Notes: generated by a model from the sequence alone, not told the origin. A stretch of 64,000 bases of DNA from Anaerolineales bacterium (GCA_020634935.1 JACKAT010000007.1:62001-126000); one strand, 5' to 3'. Numbered from the stretch's first letter, positions 10,797 through 20,155 are shown. Translations and numbers: made by a program.

Positions 10797-11435
10797 ATGC
10801 CTGAAATTACAATCCCGTCAGCCGTAATTACCGGCTTACAAGTTATTATCGCGTTTACCGGAGCGTTTTTTGTCGCGCTGTGGCTGAGTATGATCGTTTG
10901 GACGTTCCGTGACGCCCGTTCGCGCTCGCGCGATATTTTTGCCATTTTGCTGGCAACTCTGATGGTGGTCTTTTTTGGGCCGTTGGGGCTAATCCTGTAT
11001 TTCTTACTGCGGCCTAAAAGCACGCTGGCCGAATTATATGAGCGTTCATTGGAAGAAGAGGCGCTGCTGCAAGATTTGGAAGATCGGCCGCACTGCCCCG
11101 GCTGCTCGCGCCAGGTCAATGATGCCTGGATCGTGTGTCCTGATTGTCATACGACGTTGAAAAAGGTGTGCCCCACTTGCAGCAACACGTTGCAACTGTC
11201 CTGGGCCGTTTGTCCCTTCTGCGCCACGCAAGTTGAGGCGCCGGTCAATACCTCGGATCACTCCGGGTCGGATGGATTGCCTCACACCGTGACCCAACCG
11301 ATGGGCTGGTCTGAGCCTGAATCTGAACCGGCTTACCAGGATCCCATTCCGGAGCCGGTCCCATACGCCGAGCGCCCTCGCTCATCTCGCGCCGATGAGA
11401 CTCAGCCGCAGATTCCACAAACAGGCTCCGTTTAA
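10797..11435 (+). CDS. Membrane protein with two TM helices and a double zinc-ribbon domain
   Basis: 212 residues of unknown function. Two hydrophobic helices at about 12-36 and 47-67 are followed by a cytoplasmic segment with four Cys pairs (CPGC, CPDC, CPTC, CPFC; about residues 100-145). This pattern is typical of double zinc-ribbon (DZR) proteins. The last 65 residues are Pro/Glu/Ser-rich and probably disordered. It may tether a regulatory or scaffold zinc ribbon to the membrane; no partner is evident. A clear terminator follows. Confidence 0.75.
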   Translation: MPEITIPSAVITGLQVIIAFTGAFFVALWLSMIVWTFRDARSRSRDIFAILLATLMVVFFGPLGLILYFLLRPKSTLAELYERSLEEEALLQDLEDRPHCPGCSRQVNDAWIVCPDCHTTLKKVCPTCSNTLQLSWAVCPFCATQVEAPVNTSDHSGSDGLPHTVTQPMGWSEPESEPAYQDPIPEPVPYAERPRSSRADETQPQIPQTGSV

Positions 11436-11455
11436 AGGCAAAAATTATAAAGAAA

Positions 11456-11487
11456 GGTCGGATGTAACCACATCCGGCCTTTTTTAT
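11456..11487 (+). terminator. Intrinsic terminator after the zinc-ribbon gene
   Basis: Stem GGTCGGATGT / ACATCCGGCC (one G-T pair), 4-nt loop, then TTTTTT. Confidence 0.9.
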
Positions 11488-11516
11488 TTGGCAATATTTA
11501 CTGAACTGTAACGCAT

Positions 11517-11741
11517 TTAGCTTCGTTTCAGCGAGGCGGTGAGAATACCGGCTCCAATTAACATCGCCCCGCCTGTCCGGTTCATGGTTCGCAGCAGCCG
11601 CCGGTTTTGGATGACGGCCCGCAGCCTGCCCGCCAAAAGTGCATAAGCCGTGTTGATCGGGAAGATGAGTACGACAAATGTCGCCCCTAAGATCAACATC
11701 TGCGGCAAAACCGGGGCATGGGTTACAATGAACTGCGGCAT
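11517..11741 (-). pseudogene. C-terminal fragment of a LysE/RhtB family exporter
   Basis: Only the last 74 or so residues of a LysE-type amino-acid exporter remain (normal length about 205). The conserved FMPQFIV segment, a hydrophobic helix and the terminal GGAMLIGAGILTAS helix are present. Upstream in frame there is a TAA about 24 bases before the ATG, and only 93 bp separate the fragment from the next gene, so the N-terminal part is lost. Expression as a 74-residue peptide cannot be excluded. Confidence 0.7.
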
Positions 11742-11833
11742 AAACGCGATATCGTCATCTCCTTAGCTCTAATGTTAATTGATGAACCCATTTCGGCCAT
11801 GAAACTGGGCCGGAGTATTTTGATCGAGGGATG

Positions 11834-12376
11834 TCAGCCGACTTCACCCACCATTTCCATAATTTTGCCGATCGTTCGCCAGTTCCGGGCCGTCGCCGCT
11901 ACCCCAAGCGCCCTCTCGACTCGTTCGGCCAGTTTAGATCGTCCGATGCCGTCAGGCGCATAGAGATAGAACACGTTGTCGGTTAACTTGTACTGCTCGT
12001 TATCCTTCTTAAGCTCGTCAATCATGGCTAGGTTTGGGTCTTGCGCGGGAGAGGTTAAAAAATACAAATGCAGCGTTTTTGGCTCGGTATCCGCCGCCGG
12101 AAATGGATTTGATGCAACAGCCTTTTCTACTGTCGCTACATCGAGCAATAATACCCGAGGCGCAAAGCCGTGGCTCTCTTTAATTGCAGCGCTAATGCGC
12201 TCGGCGAGTTGATCGGTATCTTCTGTCGCATGCTGAAACACGGCATTGCCGCTTTGAATGTACGTTTTAACGTTTTTTGCATCAAGTTTTTCAAGCAGGG
12301 TGCGCAATTCTTTCATCGGCAAAAGATTGTTTCCGCCCACGTTTATTCCTCTAAATAAGGCAATGTAAGTTTTCAT
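11834..12376 (-). CDS. DUF1697 family protein
   Basis: 180-residue protein of the DUF1697 family; the N-terminal motif YIALFRGINVGGNNLLPM and the YIQSGNAVF segment are diagnostic. The family has no established biochemical role and often occurs beside DinB-like genes. It starts 7 bp after the DinB gene ends, so the two form an operon. Confidence 0.88.
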   Translation of the reverse strand: MKTYIALFRGINVGGNNLLPMKELRTLLEKLDAKNVKTYIQSGNAVFQHATEDTDQLAERISAAIKESHGFAPRVLLLDVATVEKAVASNPFPAADTEPKTLHLYFLTSPAQDPNLAMIDELKKDNEQYKLTDNVFYLYAPDGIGRSKLAERVERALGVAATARNWRTIGKIMEMVGEVG

Positions 12377-12383
12377 GTGTTCG

Positions 12384-12899
12384 TCATTCCAATCGTATTT
12401 TAGACTCTTCCTGTTGGCTCAAAAATACGGTAAAATCGAGGTCGCCAGGAGACTGTCCGTAGCTGGTGAGAATGGCCGCTGCTTCGCTGCGGTGCTGGGT
12501 GCCATGGTTGACCACATGCAGTAGGCAGTGCCATAGAATCCGGGCTCGTTTCTGCCCGCTGTCTGTGGTGTATTGAACCAGGTGGTTTAGATCATGGTCT
12601 TGCAGGCTGGCAAGATACTCTTGCATCGCCTCCTTTTCCAGTTGCCAGCGCTGGGCCAGATCATCGAGCGTCGGGAAGTCGGCTTTGTTCATCTCGGGAG
12701 TGAAGGTGTTGTGTTGGCACAGCATTCGCCAGCCGTACTCGGCGTCGAGGGTATGGACAAGCGTGCCTTGTAGACTCCCATAGCTGTGATGAGTTGAGGC
12801 TAGAAATTGGTCTGGGCTAACCCGCGCACTGGCAACTAAAATGCGTTGGGTTGCCCAATCATTGTAGGCATATAATGTTATTATGTCCTGAAGATTCAT
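12384..12899 (-). CDS. DinB family protein
   Basis: 171-residue four-helix-bundle DinB/YfiT-type protein. The family's metal-binding His triad is seen (TLVHTLDAEYGW, then HVVNHGTQHRSEA). Such proteins are thiol-dependent metal hydrolases or transferases of mostly unknown substrate, and B. subtilis dinB is DNA-damage inducible. First gene of the DinB-DUF1697 operon. A consensus-like promoter with a LexA-like box lies about 310 bp upstream (13210-13238). Confidence 0.88.
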   Translation of the reverse strand: MNLQDIITLYAYNDWATQRILVASARVSPDQFLASTHHSYGSLQGTLVHTLDAEYGWRMLCQHNTFTPEMNKADFPTLDDLAQRWQLEKEAMQEYLASLQDHDLNHLVQYTTDSGQKRARILWHCLLHVVNHGTQHRSEAAAILTSYGQSPGDLDFTVFLSQQEESKIRLE

Positions 12900-13209
12900 G
12901 AGTTTTTCCCTACGGGCTTTTTAGTAAACGTAAAGTGCTCAGAGTTGTCTAACGCTTGTGTCTACTGCTGGGCCGCTCGTTTGACTATCTCTTCATATGG
13001 AACATCCTCAACGTGGGTCGCAATCTACCACTGACGGGAATGGGTTGAACTGTCATTTGGTGCCTCCTTGAGCTTGGTATAGATTGTAAAGAATGAATTG
13101 TCATCAGCCAAAAACACGGATTAAGATCGTGGTGGCCGCAGCCGATGTTGTATTAAAACGAGAGAGGAACGAGAAATGGTAGTTGAAAACCTGTTCGGTT
13201 TCATTATTG

Positions 13210-13238
13210 AGTATAGTACAAATGTTCTGTTATCGCAA
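13210..13238 (-). promoter_or_regulatory. Promoter with LexA-like box (site 1)
   Basis: On the minus strand TTGCGA (13233-13238), 17-bp spacer, TATACT (13210-13215). AGAACATTTGTACT (13215-13228, plus strand AGTACAAATGTTCT) fills most of the spacer. The same 14-mer, or nearly so, occurs at 29114-29127 and 37385-37398. It resembles the Gram-positive LexA box GAAC-N4-GTTC with one mismatch. Confidence 0.55.
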
Positions 13239-13254
13239 ATGACCGTTGAAAATT

Positions 13255-13302
13255 GGGTTCAGGCGATTACCTGTCCGTACGGACAGGTAATCGCCTGAAC
13301 CC
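13255..13302. repeat. Perfect 48-bp palindrome
   Basis: Two perfectly complementary 24-base arms meet without a loop at the central GTAC; the left arm begins GGGTTCAGGCGATTACC. There is no T tract. It may be a cruciform/hairpin-forming element, a large operator or the footprint of a small mobile element. Confidence 0.9.
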
Positions 13303-13406
13303 TTGACCAAAAGAAAGACTGCTCGTTGGCTTGATGGCTAAACGCCATTTTTGCGATAGACTTATACTGAAACTTCAAAAAGGTTATCCGGCTTATGGAG
13401 GAAAGA

Positions 13407-13751
13407 ATGAAGCAAGAGCGTTTGTCTAATCAATCCGAACGCATCTATCGTGTCGATAAGTTCATCGTTCCGGACCATGCCCGTGAAGAATTCCTCGAAA
13501 AGGTTCAGGCGACCCATCAACTGCTCAAAAAGCAGTCCGGTTTCCTACAGGATTTTGTGCTGGAGCAGGCTTCGGGACCGGGTGAATTCAATATCGTGAC
13601 GATGGTTGAATGGAACAGCATCGAGTCGATCGAGCCGGCCAGAGCGGCGGTTATGGCTCTGCATCAAGAAATGAAGTTCAATCCCCAAGAGTTGTTTACG
13701 CGACTGGGCATCAAAGCTGATTTAGGAAACTATAAGCGGGTTGGAATTTGA
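13407..13751 (+). CDS. Antibiotic biosynthesis monooxygenase (ABM) domain protein
   Basis: 114 residues with a single dimeric alpha/beta-barrel domain (KFIVPDHAREEFLEKV, then QSGFLQDFVLEQ and VTMVEWNSIES). ABM proteins are small cofactor-free monooxygenases or haem/quinone-active enzymes; the substrate here is unknown. ATG 13407 is preferred over ATG 13395 because GGAGG at 13397-13401 sits 5 nt before it. First of a run of same-strand genes with the quinone-oxidoreductase gene 39 bp on. Confidence 0.75.
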   Translation: MKQERLSNQSERIYRVDKFIVPDHAREEFLEKVQATHQLLKKQSGFLQDFVLEQASGPGEFNIVTMVEWNSIESIEPARAAVMALHQEMKFNPQELFTRLGIKADLGNYKRVGI

Positions 13752-13790
13752 TAATGAAGTAAATTTGATAAAAAAGTGAGGTCATCAGCT

Positions 13791-14771
13791 ATGGCGAGAC
13801 ATACGATGCAAGTCATCCGCGTTTACCAGTATGGCGGCCCGGAACAACTTCGATTAGAACAAATTCTCCGCCCGGAACCGCAAGCCGGCGAGGTACTCAT
13901 TCGAGTCCATGCCGCCGGCGTCTTGCCGGCTGATTGGAAGATGCGCCAGGGGGTTTTTAAGAAATTTTACCCCGTATCGTTTCCTTATATTCCTGGTTCG
14001 GCGATTGCCGGGGTGATCGAGGCGGCTGGCCCCGGCGTGACTCGTTTCCAAAAAGGACAGGCTGTTTTTGGCCGAAGTACCCATGGCGCTTATACGGATT
14101 ATACGACAACCGCCGTAGAACCTCCCGCCTTGACGCCGAAGACGTTCAGCCTACTGGCCCTAAAACCGAAGTCGCTTAGTTTTGTCGAAGCTGCCACTAT
14201 CTCAGGGGGAGCCACAACAGCCTGGGCTGCGCTCTTTAGCGATGGCGCATTGAGCGCCGGTCAACGCGTTCTCATTCATGGTGCGGCCGGCGGCGTGGGG
14301 TTGTTCGCGGTTCAGTTCGCTCGTTGGAAAGGGGCGGAGGTGATCGGTACGGCTTCAGCCCCTAATGTAGATTTTGTACGCTCTGTGGGCGCGGACACAG
14401 TCATCGACTACACCACCACGCCTTTTGAAGAGGTGATCTCTGACGTAGATTTGGTGTTGGATACCATCGGTGGGGAAACGTTGCAGCGTTCGACGGCGGT
14501 GATCAAACATGGCGGAACTCTAGTTTCTCTACTTGAAAAACCATCCCTCCAGTTAGCCCAAGCATGTGGTATTCGTGCCGTGAAGAATGTCGTAACACCG
14601 ACTAATAAGGATTTGCAGCAGATCTCCCAGCTCATTGACGAAGGCCAGGTCAAAGCCGTGGTGGGACAGACCTTTCCTTTGTCCCAAGCTCGCCAGGCCC
14701 ATGAACTCAGCCAGACCGGGCATGGTCGAGGACGTATTGTCTTGCAGATTACCGATAAAGCTGTTGTCTAA
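13791..14771 (+). CDS. NADP-dependent quinone oxidoreductase-like (zinc-independent MDR family)
   Basis: 326-residue medium-chain dehydrogenase/reductase of the quinone oxidoreductase (QOR) subgroup. The GroES-like N-domain carries AAGVLPADWKMRQG and the Rossmann motif is HGAAGGVGLFAVQFA. The catalytic-zinc ligands of alcohol dehydrogenases are absent, as expected for QOR-type enzymes that reduce quinones or enones with NADPH. ATG 13791 follows GTGAGG. Likely co-transcribed with the upstream ABM gene, consistent with quinone or xenobiotic handling. Confidence 0.85.
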   Translation: MARHTMQVIRVYQYGGPEQLRLEQILRPEPQAGEVLIRVHAAGVLPADWKMRQGVFKKFYPVSFPYIPGSAIAGVIEAAGPGVTRFQKGQAVFGRSTHGAYTDYTTTAVEPPALTPKTFSLLALKPKSLSFVEAATISGGATTAWAALFSDGALSAGQRVLIHGAAGGVGLFAVQFARWKGAEVIGTASAPNVDFVRSVGADTVIDYTTTPFEEVISDVDLVLDTIGGETLQRSTAVIKHGGTLVSLLEKPSLQLAQACGIRAVKNVVTPTNKDLQQISQLIDEGQVKAVVGQTFPLSQARQAHELSQTGHGRGRIVLQITDKAVV

Positions 14772-14818
14772 TCAGCCGAGGCGGGTGTGGGGATGATGCC
14801 GAAAATAAAAAATCTATT

Positions 14819-14876
14819 GGAGCGACAAAGCTTGCTTTGTCATTCACGGCCAAGTCAAAGTTTACTTTGACGCTCC
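14819..14876. repeat. GGAGCGACAAAGC palindromic element, copy 1
   Basis: 58-bp element with terminal GGAGCG/CGCTCC. Left hairpin CAAAGCTTGCTTTG, right hairpin CAAAGTTTACTTTG. Copies lie at 28410, 51581 and (composite) 56461. Upstream bases from about 14790 also resemble the longer copies. Confidence 0.85.
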
Positions 14877-14903
14877 AAACTTTTATCTTTAAAGGAGCGA
14901 ACG

Positions 14904-15320
14904 ATGTTTTCCGAAGCCGAACTGGCTTATCTAAAAAGTCAATATCTGGCCCGATTGGGTACAGTATCGAGTAAGGGCCAGCCGACGGTGGATGCGGTTG
15001 GCTTTGAGTTTGACGGCAGCCGTTTTTACATCGGGGGTCTCAATTTGCCGGGGACGCGCAAGTACAAAAATGTGGCTGCCGGTAACACCAAAGTCTCGCT
15101 CATTATCGATGATCTGGAGTCTGTACAGCCCTGGAAGCCGCGCCAAATCAAGGTCCACGGCCTGGCCGAAATTGTGGAGCGAGATGGACAATTTGGGGAC
15201 AAGGAATATTTAGCCATCACCCCAACCGTATCCTGGAGCTTTGGTATTGAGGAACCGCTAAACTATCAGACCGGCAAGTTTGCCCCGAAAAAGATTATTT
15301 GGTCAGCAAGTGAGACATGA
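14904..15320 (+). CDS. PPOX-class F420-dependent oxidoreductase
   Basis: 138 residues with a split-barrel flavin/F420-binding fold of the pyridoxamine-phosphate-oxidase-like superfamily. Family features include YLARLGTVSSKGQPTVDAVG at the N-terminus, GTRKYKNVAAGNTKVSLIID in the middle and VHGLAEIVE. Such enzymes use F420 or flavin to reduce small molecules; the substrate is unknown. AAAGGAG lies before ATG 14904. Confidence 0.85.
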   Translation: MFSEAELAYLKSQYLARLGTVSSKGQPTVDAVGFEFDGSRFYIGGLNLPGTRKYKNVAAGNTKVSLIIDDLESVQPWKPRQIKVHGLAEIVERDGQFGDKEYLAITPTVSWSFGIEEPLNYQTGKFAPKKIIWSASET

Positions 15321-15399
15321 GCGGTAAGATACCCTAGCCTCGAACACTCTAAATAGAATCATGAACAAAACAATCAATTAGAAAGGTAAACAATTCTCT

Positions 15400-16671
15400 A
15401 TGAGCATCGTCTCAACCCTCCGGGAGAGCTTCTCTCCCCTTAAAATTCGCAACTTCCGCATCTATCTGGGCGGCCAGGCTGTCTCATTGATAGGGACTTG
15501 GCTGCAAATGACCGCCCAGAGTTGGATCGTGTGGGAGTTAAGCCACTCGGCAACGGCGCTGGGGGTAACCACGATGTTAGGTACACTGCCGACCCTCCTA
15601 CTGGGGCCGTGGGCCGGGGTCTGGGCTGATCGATTGGATCGGCGCAAGCTGCTCATCGTCAGTCAGACTGGCGCGATGCTGCTAGCTTTCAGTCTGGCCC
15701 TGCTGACCCAAACCGGCCTCGTGCAGCTATGGCACGTGTACCTTTTGGCCGCGCTCTTGGGTATCATCACCGCCATTGATATCCCGACGCAGCAAACGTT
15801 TCTGGGCGATTTGTCGGGCATCGCCGAGGTCCGTAAAGCGATCAACCTGAATATTACCATGCTTCAGGTCAGCCGGATTCTGGGTCCAGCCCTGGCTGGT
15901 TTGATTATCGCCACCTTGGGCGTCTCTATCGCTTTTTGGTTGAATGGGCTAAGTTTTGTGGCGGTTATTATCAGCTTATGGCTGGTCACTTCGAACCAGG
16001 TGCGTAAGCCTCGCAATAGTAATTTCTTGACCGAATTCAAAGAAGGGGTGAGTTACGTCATCACCCAGCCTCGACTGCAAGACATGATCATTTTGGCTAT
16101 CCTGGTCACCTTCTTCGCCTTTCCGGTAATTATGAGCCTGCTGCCGGCGGTAGTGGGGCAAGTGTTAAAAGGTGATGCCGCTACGTTGAGCTGGCTAATG
16201 ATGAGTTCTGGGGCGGGTGCTTTGGTGGGGACAATGTTTGTCGCGCCGCTCACTCAAGCTACGCGCCGCACCGGCTTGGTTCTGGGCGGTATTATCGGTT
16301 GGATTGGGCTGTGGTTGATCCTCTTCTCTGAAACCAGTTGGCTACCTATATCCTTGCTGAGTCTCTTCTTTGTCAGTATCGGTATCCCGGCGGTGTTGAC
16401 GACGACAATGGGGCTGGTGCAAGTTCTGGCTCCGCTAGATATGCGGGCCCGTCTGATGAGTTTATTCTTTACGCTGAGTTTTGGGATGCAGCCGATAGCG
16501 TCTTTGCTGGCCGGCTATAGCGCCGATACCTGGACCACCCCTGTCGCGATTCGGGTTAACGGCTTACTGTTGTTGTTGGGCGCGATACTGTTTCTGGCGG
16601 TGAGGCCGGCGCTGCGTCGTTGGGAAGCCAATGCGCCGCAGGTCGCGCCGGTGGCGGCTGTCGACGCGGTA
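15400..16671 (+). CDS. MFS transporter, EntS/MFS_3-like
   Basis: 424-residue major facilitator with about 12 hydrophobic segments. The N-terminal FRIYLGGQAVSLIGTWLQ and the A-loop signature GVWADRLDRRKLL are typical of the MFS_3 group of exporters (EntS-like drug/siderophore exporters). Its stop TGA (16672-16674) overlaps the ATG of the downstream methyltransferase (16671), implying translational coupling. Substrate unknown. Confidence 0.88.
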
Positions 16672-17201
16672 TGAACCATACCGACCACGTCAATTTACTG
16701 CGCAATGGCGTGGTTTCGCCCGGCGGCGTATGGGCCGATATTGGCTCAGGCGCGGGCGCATTTACCCTGGCCCTGGCCGAACTGCTCGGCCAGGGTGGGG
16801 AGATCTACTCGGTGGACCAAGATCGGGGCTCGCTGCGCACCCAAGCTCGGCAAATGCAGGCGCAGTTTCCCCAAACGACCGTCCACTACCTGACCGCCGA
16901 TTTTACCCAACCCCTTGATCTGCCCAGGTTGGATGGCATTGTGGTGGCAAACGCGCTCCACTTCCAGCGGTACACTGTGCAAAAGCAAGCTGTCCAGCAT
17001 CTCAAAAGTCACCTACGTCCCGATGGGCGTTTGATCGTCATCGAGTACAACGTTGATCGGGGCAATCACTGGGTGCCTTACCCACTCTCTTATCAAAGTT
17101 GGGCGAAACTGGCCCGCACCTGCGGCTTTCCGCACACCCAGCTTTTGGCCGAGAGACCCAGCCGGTTTTTGCACGCGATTTATGCGGCGGTCAGTTGGTA
17201 G
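16671..17201 (+). CDS. Class I SAM-dependent methyltransferase
   Basis: 176 residues with a Rossmann-type methyltransferase fold. Motif I is WADIGSGAGAFTLALAE, the acidic end of strand 2 is YSVDQD, and the motif IV region is LDGIVVANALHF. ATG 16671 overlaps the stop of the upstream MFS gene (ATGA), and homology begins at this start. Target unknown; the coupling suggests modification of a molecule related to the exported compound. Confidence 0.82.
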   Translation: MNHTDHVNLLRNGVVSPGGVWADIGSGAGAFTLALAELLGQGGEIYSVDQDRGSLRTQARQMQAQFPQTTVHYLTADFTQPLDLPRLDGIVVANALHFQRYTVQKQAVQHLKSHLRPDGRLIVIEYNVDRGNHWVPYPLSYQSWAKLARTCGFPHTQLLAERPSRFLHAIYAAVSW

Positions 17202-17297
17202 ATTATCCGTATATTATAAAGTTTTAACATGTTAGGCCCTGCATAAACACCCCTCACCAGAAATATATTTGAACATAGTAACCTATTGAATGCTTGA

Positions 17298-18209
17298 ATG
17301 TTAAAAAAAGTCGCCCACCCTGAAATTATCGTCGCTATGGCAGCCGCTATCTGGGGCTTGTTCTGGATTCCCCTAAGAGGATTTGAACGCCAAGGTTTGG
17401 ATCCAGCCTGGGTCATCTTAAGCCAATTTATCGCTCCTCTCGTCTGTATGTTGCCATTCGCGCTGATACGTTTACGGCGCAAGCAGCACACCGGCATTGA
17501 ACAGTACGTCTCTGGTCTATTGGTTGGTGGCGGGGTGGTGATGTATTGTGAAAGCCTGCTGCTCACCGATGTGGTACGAGCGCTGATTCTCTTCTATACG
17601 ATGCCCGCATGGGGAACATTGGTAGAAGTTGGCCTGATGGGGCGTCAGTTTACCCTATGGCGAGGCCTGGCCCTGGTACTGAGCCTAGCAGGGTTGCTCA
17701 CCATTCTTGGCCTGGCTGACTCACTCTTCATATCTATGAACATCGGAGATCTGCTGGCGCTACTGTCAGGAATTGTATTTACCTTCGGAGCTATGCAAGT
17801 ACGCCAGGCGCATGAGCCGTCGGTATTCGAGCAGGTTTTTGCATTTTTCTTTTTTGGCTCAATCGTTGCCCTGAGCTTTTCCCTGCTGCCCATTGCCGCA
17901 CTCGGCCGGCCACCGGCCGTCGAACAGTTCATCACCCTCATCCCTTGGATCATGCTCATGGCTATCGGGATCCTTATTCCAGCCATGTGGGGGATATACT
18001 GGGGGTCGCGTTATGTTGATCCCGGTCGATTAGGCATCTTGCTCCAACTTGAGGCCGTCGTTGGCATCAGCAGCGCGGCCTTGCTTGCGGGAGAGCCTTT
18101 TGGTTCGCAGGAAACCATTGGTGCTATGTTTGTCATTGGCGCCGGTTTAATCGAAGTTCTGGCTAACAAGGGGAACGAAATAGCCGACGTAAAACGCCCT
18201 ATCCATTAA
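17298..18209 (+). CDS. EamA/DMT family transporter
   Basis: 303 residues, ten predicted TM helices in two EamA repeats (IVAMAAAIWGLFWIPLRG at the start of the first; the second starts near residue 150). Members export metabolites, amino acids or drugs. The 3' end overlaps the convergent winged-helix gene by 4 bp. Confidence 0.85.
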   Translation: MLKKVAHPEIIVAMAAAIWGLFWIPLRGFERQGLDPAWVILSQFIAPLVCMLPFALIRLRRKQHTGIEQYVSGLLVGGGVVMYCESLLLTDVVRALILFYTMPAWGTLVEVGLMGRQFTLWRGLALVLSLAGLLTILGLADSLFISMNIGDLLALLSGIVFTFGAMQVRQAHEPSVFEQVFAFFFFGSIVALSFSLLPIAALGRPPAVEQFITLIPWIMLMAIGILIPAMWGIYWGSRYVDPGRLGILLQLEAVVGISSAALLAGEPFGSQETIGAMFVIGAGLIEVLANKGNEIADVKRPIH

Positions 18210-19291
18210 ATCTCAAATTTAAGACTCACCGCCCGATTGAGAAACGCCCCATACACTTCAGCCGCCATCGCGACAGCCTCGCTCTGGGCATTGCTTAGGG
18301 GGTTGAACGGCTGGAGTTCGATCATCGCCAACTTTTTCCTCAACGTCCGTTTCCAGGTGCCGACCACTTGGCCGTCGATAACGATGGTGGGGTTGAACAT
18401 CCCGTTACCGCCGGGGGCGATCTTGTTGGCGTGAGCCGGATCGAGTACGGCGCTGCGATCTTTATAGCCCAACAGGTATTCATCAAATCCTGGCAGAAGA
18501 TAAACCGTGGGCGAGGGGGCTTTTGAGCCGACCTCTGTTGGCGCCAGCCAGTAGGTTTGGCCGTCGATGACTGCCTCAAATAGTTCTGATGCGACCATCT
18601 CTACAGCGGCGCGGGCATCGGCTGTCAACAACCCCGACCACCATATAAAATCCTGCACGGTCGCTGGACCGTGGCCGGTAAAGTAGCGACGAGCCAGCTC
18701 AGCCAGCGACTCAGCCCGGTTGAGAGACGGACCGGCGGGCAGCCAGTCATTGAGCCACACAAATGTATCCTGTTTTCCCTGCCGAGGCCCGAAGCAGATT
18801 AAACCGTTCTGAGCCGCCCGCCACAGCATGTGATAACCGCGTTGACCTTTGGTGGAAATACCGGCTTGTTCTAACACCGTCATTATCTCGGGTCGGGTGA
18901 GCGATTTGCCGCCTTGCAGCATTTTGGCGAACACGATTTCGCTTTGGGCAAAGGTGGCTTCATCCAACTCGAGCTGTTGATGCCGCCGTGCTGTTTTGGC
19001 GATAATCCGGGGTGTCAATAAGGCTAGCATCCAGCGCACGTCTTCGGGCGCGACAAAATGGAGTGTGCCGCGCATGGGCCAGGTACGAATGATCTCACGG
19101 TTGGCAATGGCCTGCTCGATATCGGCTTCGACCGCTTGCTGCATACGCAGTCCCAACGCCCACAGCGTGCCCAGATAATCTTGCGCCTGAATCGCCCCCA
19201 GCCTACGGACGACATCGCCCGGCGACGGCATAACCGCCGGAGCGATACCCTGATTGTGCAGTCGCAAGTGGGCGATGTCGAATATCGTCAT
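18206..19291 (-). CDS. Winged-helix DNA-binding protein, AlkZ/YcaQ-like (HTH_42) family
   Basis: 361-residue protein of the HTH_42/DUF1006 family, which includes DNA glycosylases such as AlkZ that unhook interstrand crosslinks. The QAQ motif (RLGAIQAQDYLGTLWALGLR) matches the position of the catalytic QxQ of AlkZ. WPMRGTLHFV and, near the end, YLLPGFDEYLLGY with VIDGQVVGTWKR are family signatures. The start is ATG 19291, where homology begins, 4 bp after the RibD-like gene. A broken paralogue lies at 52307-52738. Confidence 0.82.
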   Translation of the reverse strand: MTIFDIAHLRLHNQGIAPAVMPSPGDVVRRLGAIQAQDYLGTLWALGLRMQQAVEADIEQAIANREIIRTWPMRGTLHFVAPEDVRWMLALLTPRIIAKTARRHQQLELDEATFAQSEIVFAKMLQGGKSLTRPEIMTVLEQAGISTKGQRGYHMLWRAAQNGLICFGPRQGKQDTFVWLNDWLPAGPSLNRAESLAELARRYFTGHGPATVQDFIWWSGLLTADARAAVEMVASELFEAVIDGQTYWLAPTEVGSKAPSPTVYLLPGFDEYLLGYKDRSAVLDPAHANKIAPGGNGMFNPTIVIDGQVVGTWKRTLRKKLAMIELQPFNPLSNAQSEAVAMAAEVYGAFLNRAVSLKFEI

Positions 19292-19295
19292 GAAT

Positions 19296-19868
19296 TTAGT
19301 CCCGTTTCGGCTTGTAATGAAGTACAACAATCCCGCAGTCAAATGATGTGGCGTTGACCAAGCTCAGATTTTGTTTGCGGTCAAGTTCTTTGAAAATGGC
19401 CATGCCGTTACCAATTGCCGCCGGGTTAATGAACAGATGATACTCGTCAATCAATCCATGTTTGATGAGGTCCGCGACAAAGGTCGCCCCGCCATAAGCG
19501 ATGATATCTTGACCGTCTTGGTTTTTGAGTTTGGTGATTTCGTCAACCAGGTCGCCTTTGGCTAAAACGGTATTGGCCCAGGCCGAGGTGTCGAGTGTTT
19601 GGGTAAAAACAATTTTGGGTGTGTCCGTAAATTTCTGGCCAGCGGCAAAATCGGGGCTTTCCGGATTTGAAGCCACACCGGCCCAGTGAGGAATGAATCC
19701 TTCGGCCAGTTTTCGTCCCAGGACGATGCAGTCAACTGGTTCGGTTAGGTCTATTACATAATTTTTTAGTTCGTCATCCCAGTTCCAAACTAGCCAATCC
19801 ATTTCGCCATTGGGTCCCGCAATGTATCCGTCAACCGTCATTTGAACTTGAAGTTTTAACTTTCTCAT
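19296..19868 (-). CDS. RibD C-terminal/dihydrofolate-reductase-like protein 1
   Basis: 190 residues with the DHFR-like fold of the RibD_C (YyaP/YwjB) group, which are NADPH-binding reductases of unknown substrate. N-terminal MTVDGYIAGPNGEMDWL, middle PKIVFTQTL, C-terminal DIIAYGGATFVADLI and GLIDEYHLFINP. It lies 4 bp upstream of the HTH_42 gene. One of seven paralogues here (also about 27.4, 30.0, 32.5, 35.0, 36.2 and 36.8 kb). Confidence 0.87.
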   Translation of the reverse strand: MRKLKLQVQMTVDGYIAGPNGEMDWLVWNWDDELKNYVIDLTEPVDCIVLGRKLAEGFIPHWAGVASNPESPDFAAGQKFTDTPKIVFTQTLDTSAWANTVLAKGDLVDEITKLKNQDGQDIIAYGGATFVADLIKHGLIDEYHLFINPAAIGNGMAIFKELDRKQNLSLVNATSFDCGIVVLHYKPKRD

Positions 19869-20048
19869 CGTCGTATTCTCCTTATTAAGCGTTACTGGCT
19901 GATGTATGGGTCAGGATAACCGTGCCTGAAGGTAATGATTCTGCGCAGGTCTGTGCTCCTTTTGATGTGCGATGTCTGTTGTTATCATCAACACGGCTAT
20001 CATAACACACCAAAAGGAGGCTGTATTGAACAAAAACGACACAGTTAA

Positions 20049-20152
20049 AAGTCAGGTGACAGTCACTTATTGTTGATAAATTGGCACGGGTTGGTTCAAG
20101 TAGGTCGATTTGGCGTGCCAAAGTGACTGTCACCTGGAACGGCGTTAGTCCC
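20049..20152. repeat. AGGTGACAGTCACTT palindromic element, copy B
   Basis: Arms AGGTGACAGTCACTT (20054-20068) and AAGTGACTGTCACCT (20121-20135), followed by GGCGTTAGTCC. It abuts the 3' end of the AraC-type gene. Confidence 0.8.
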
Positions 20153-20155
20153 CTG

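Larger units (their letters stand above)
12900..13406. other. Intergenic region with LexA-like box and perfect 48-bp palindrome
   Basis: 507 bp between divergent genes. No gene seen. It contains the promoter/operator at 13210-13238 and the palindrome at 13255-13302. Confidence 0.6.

Noticed and set aside
13255..13302. Palindrome as an intrinsic terminator
   Set aside because: No T tract on either strand, and it lies between the starts of divergent genes, not after a stop codon.
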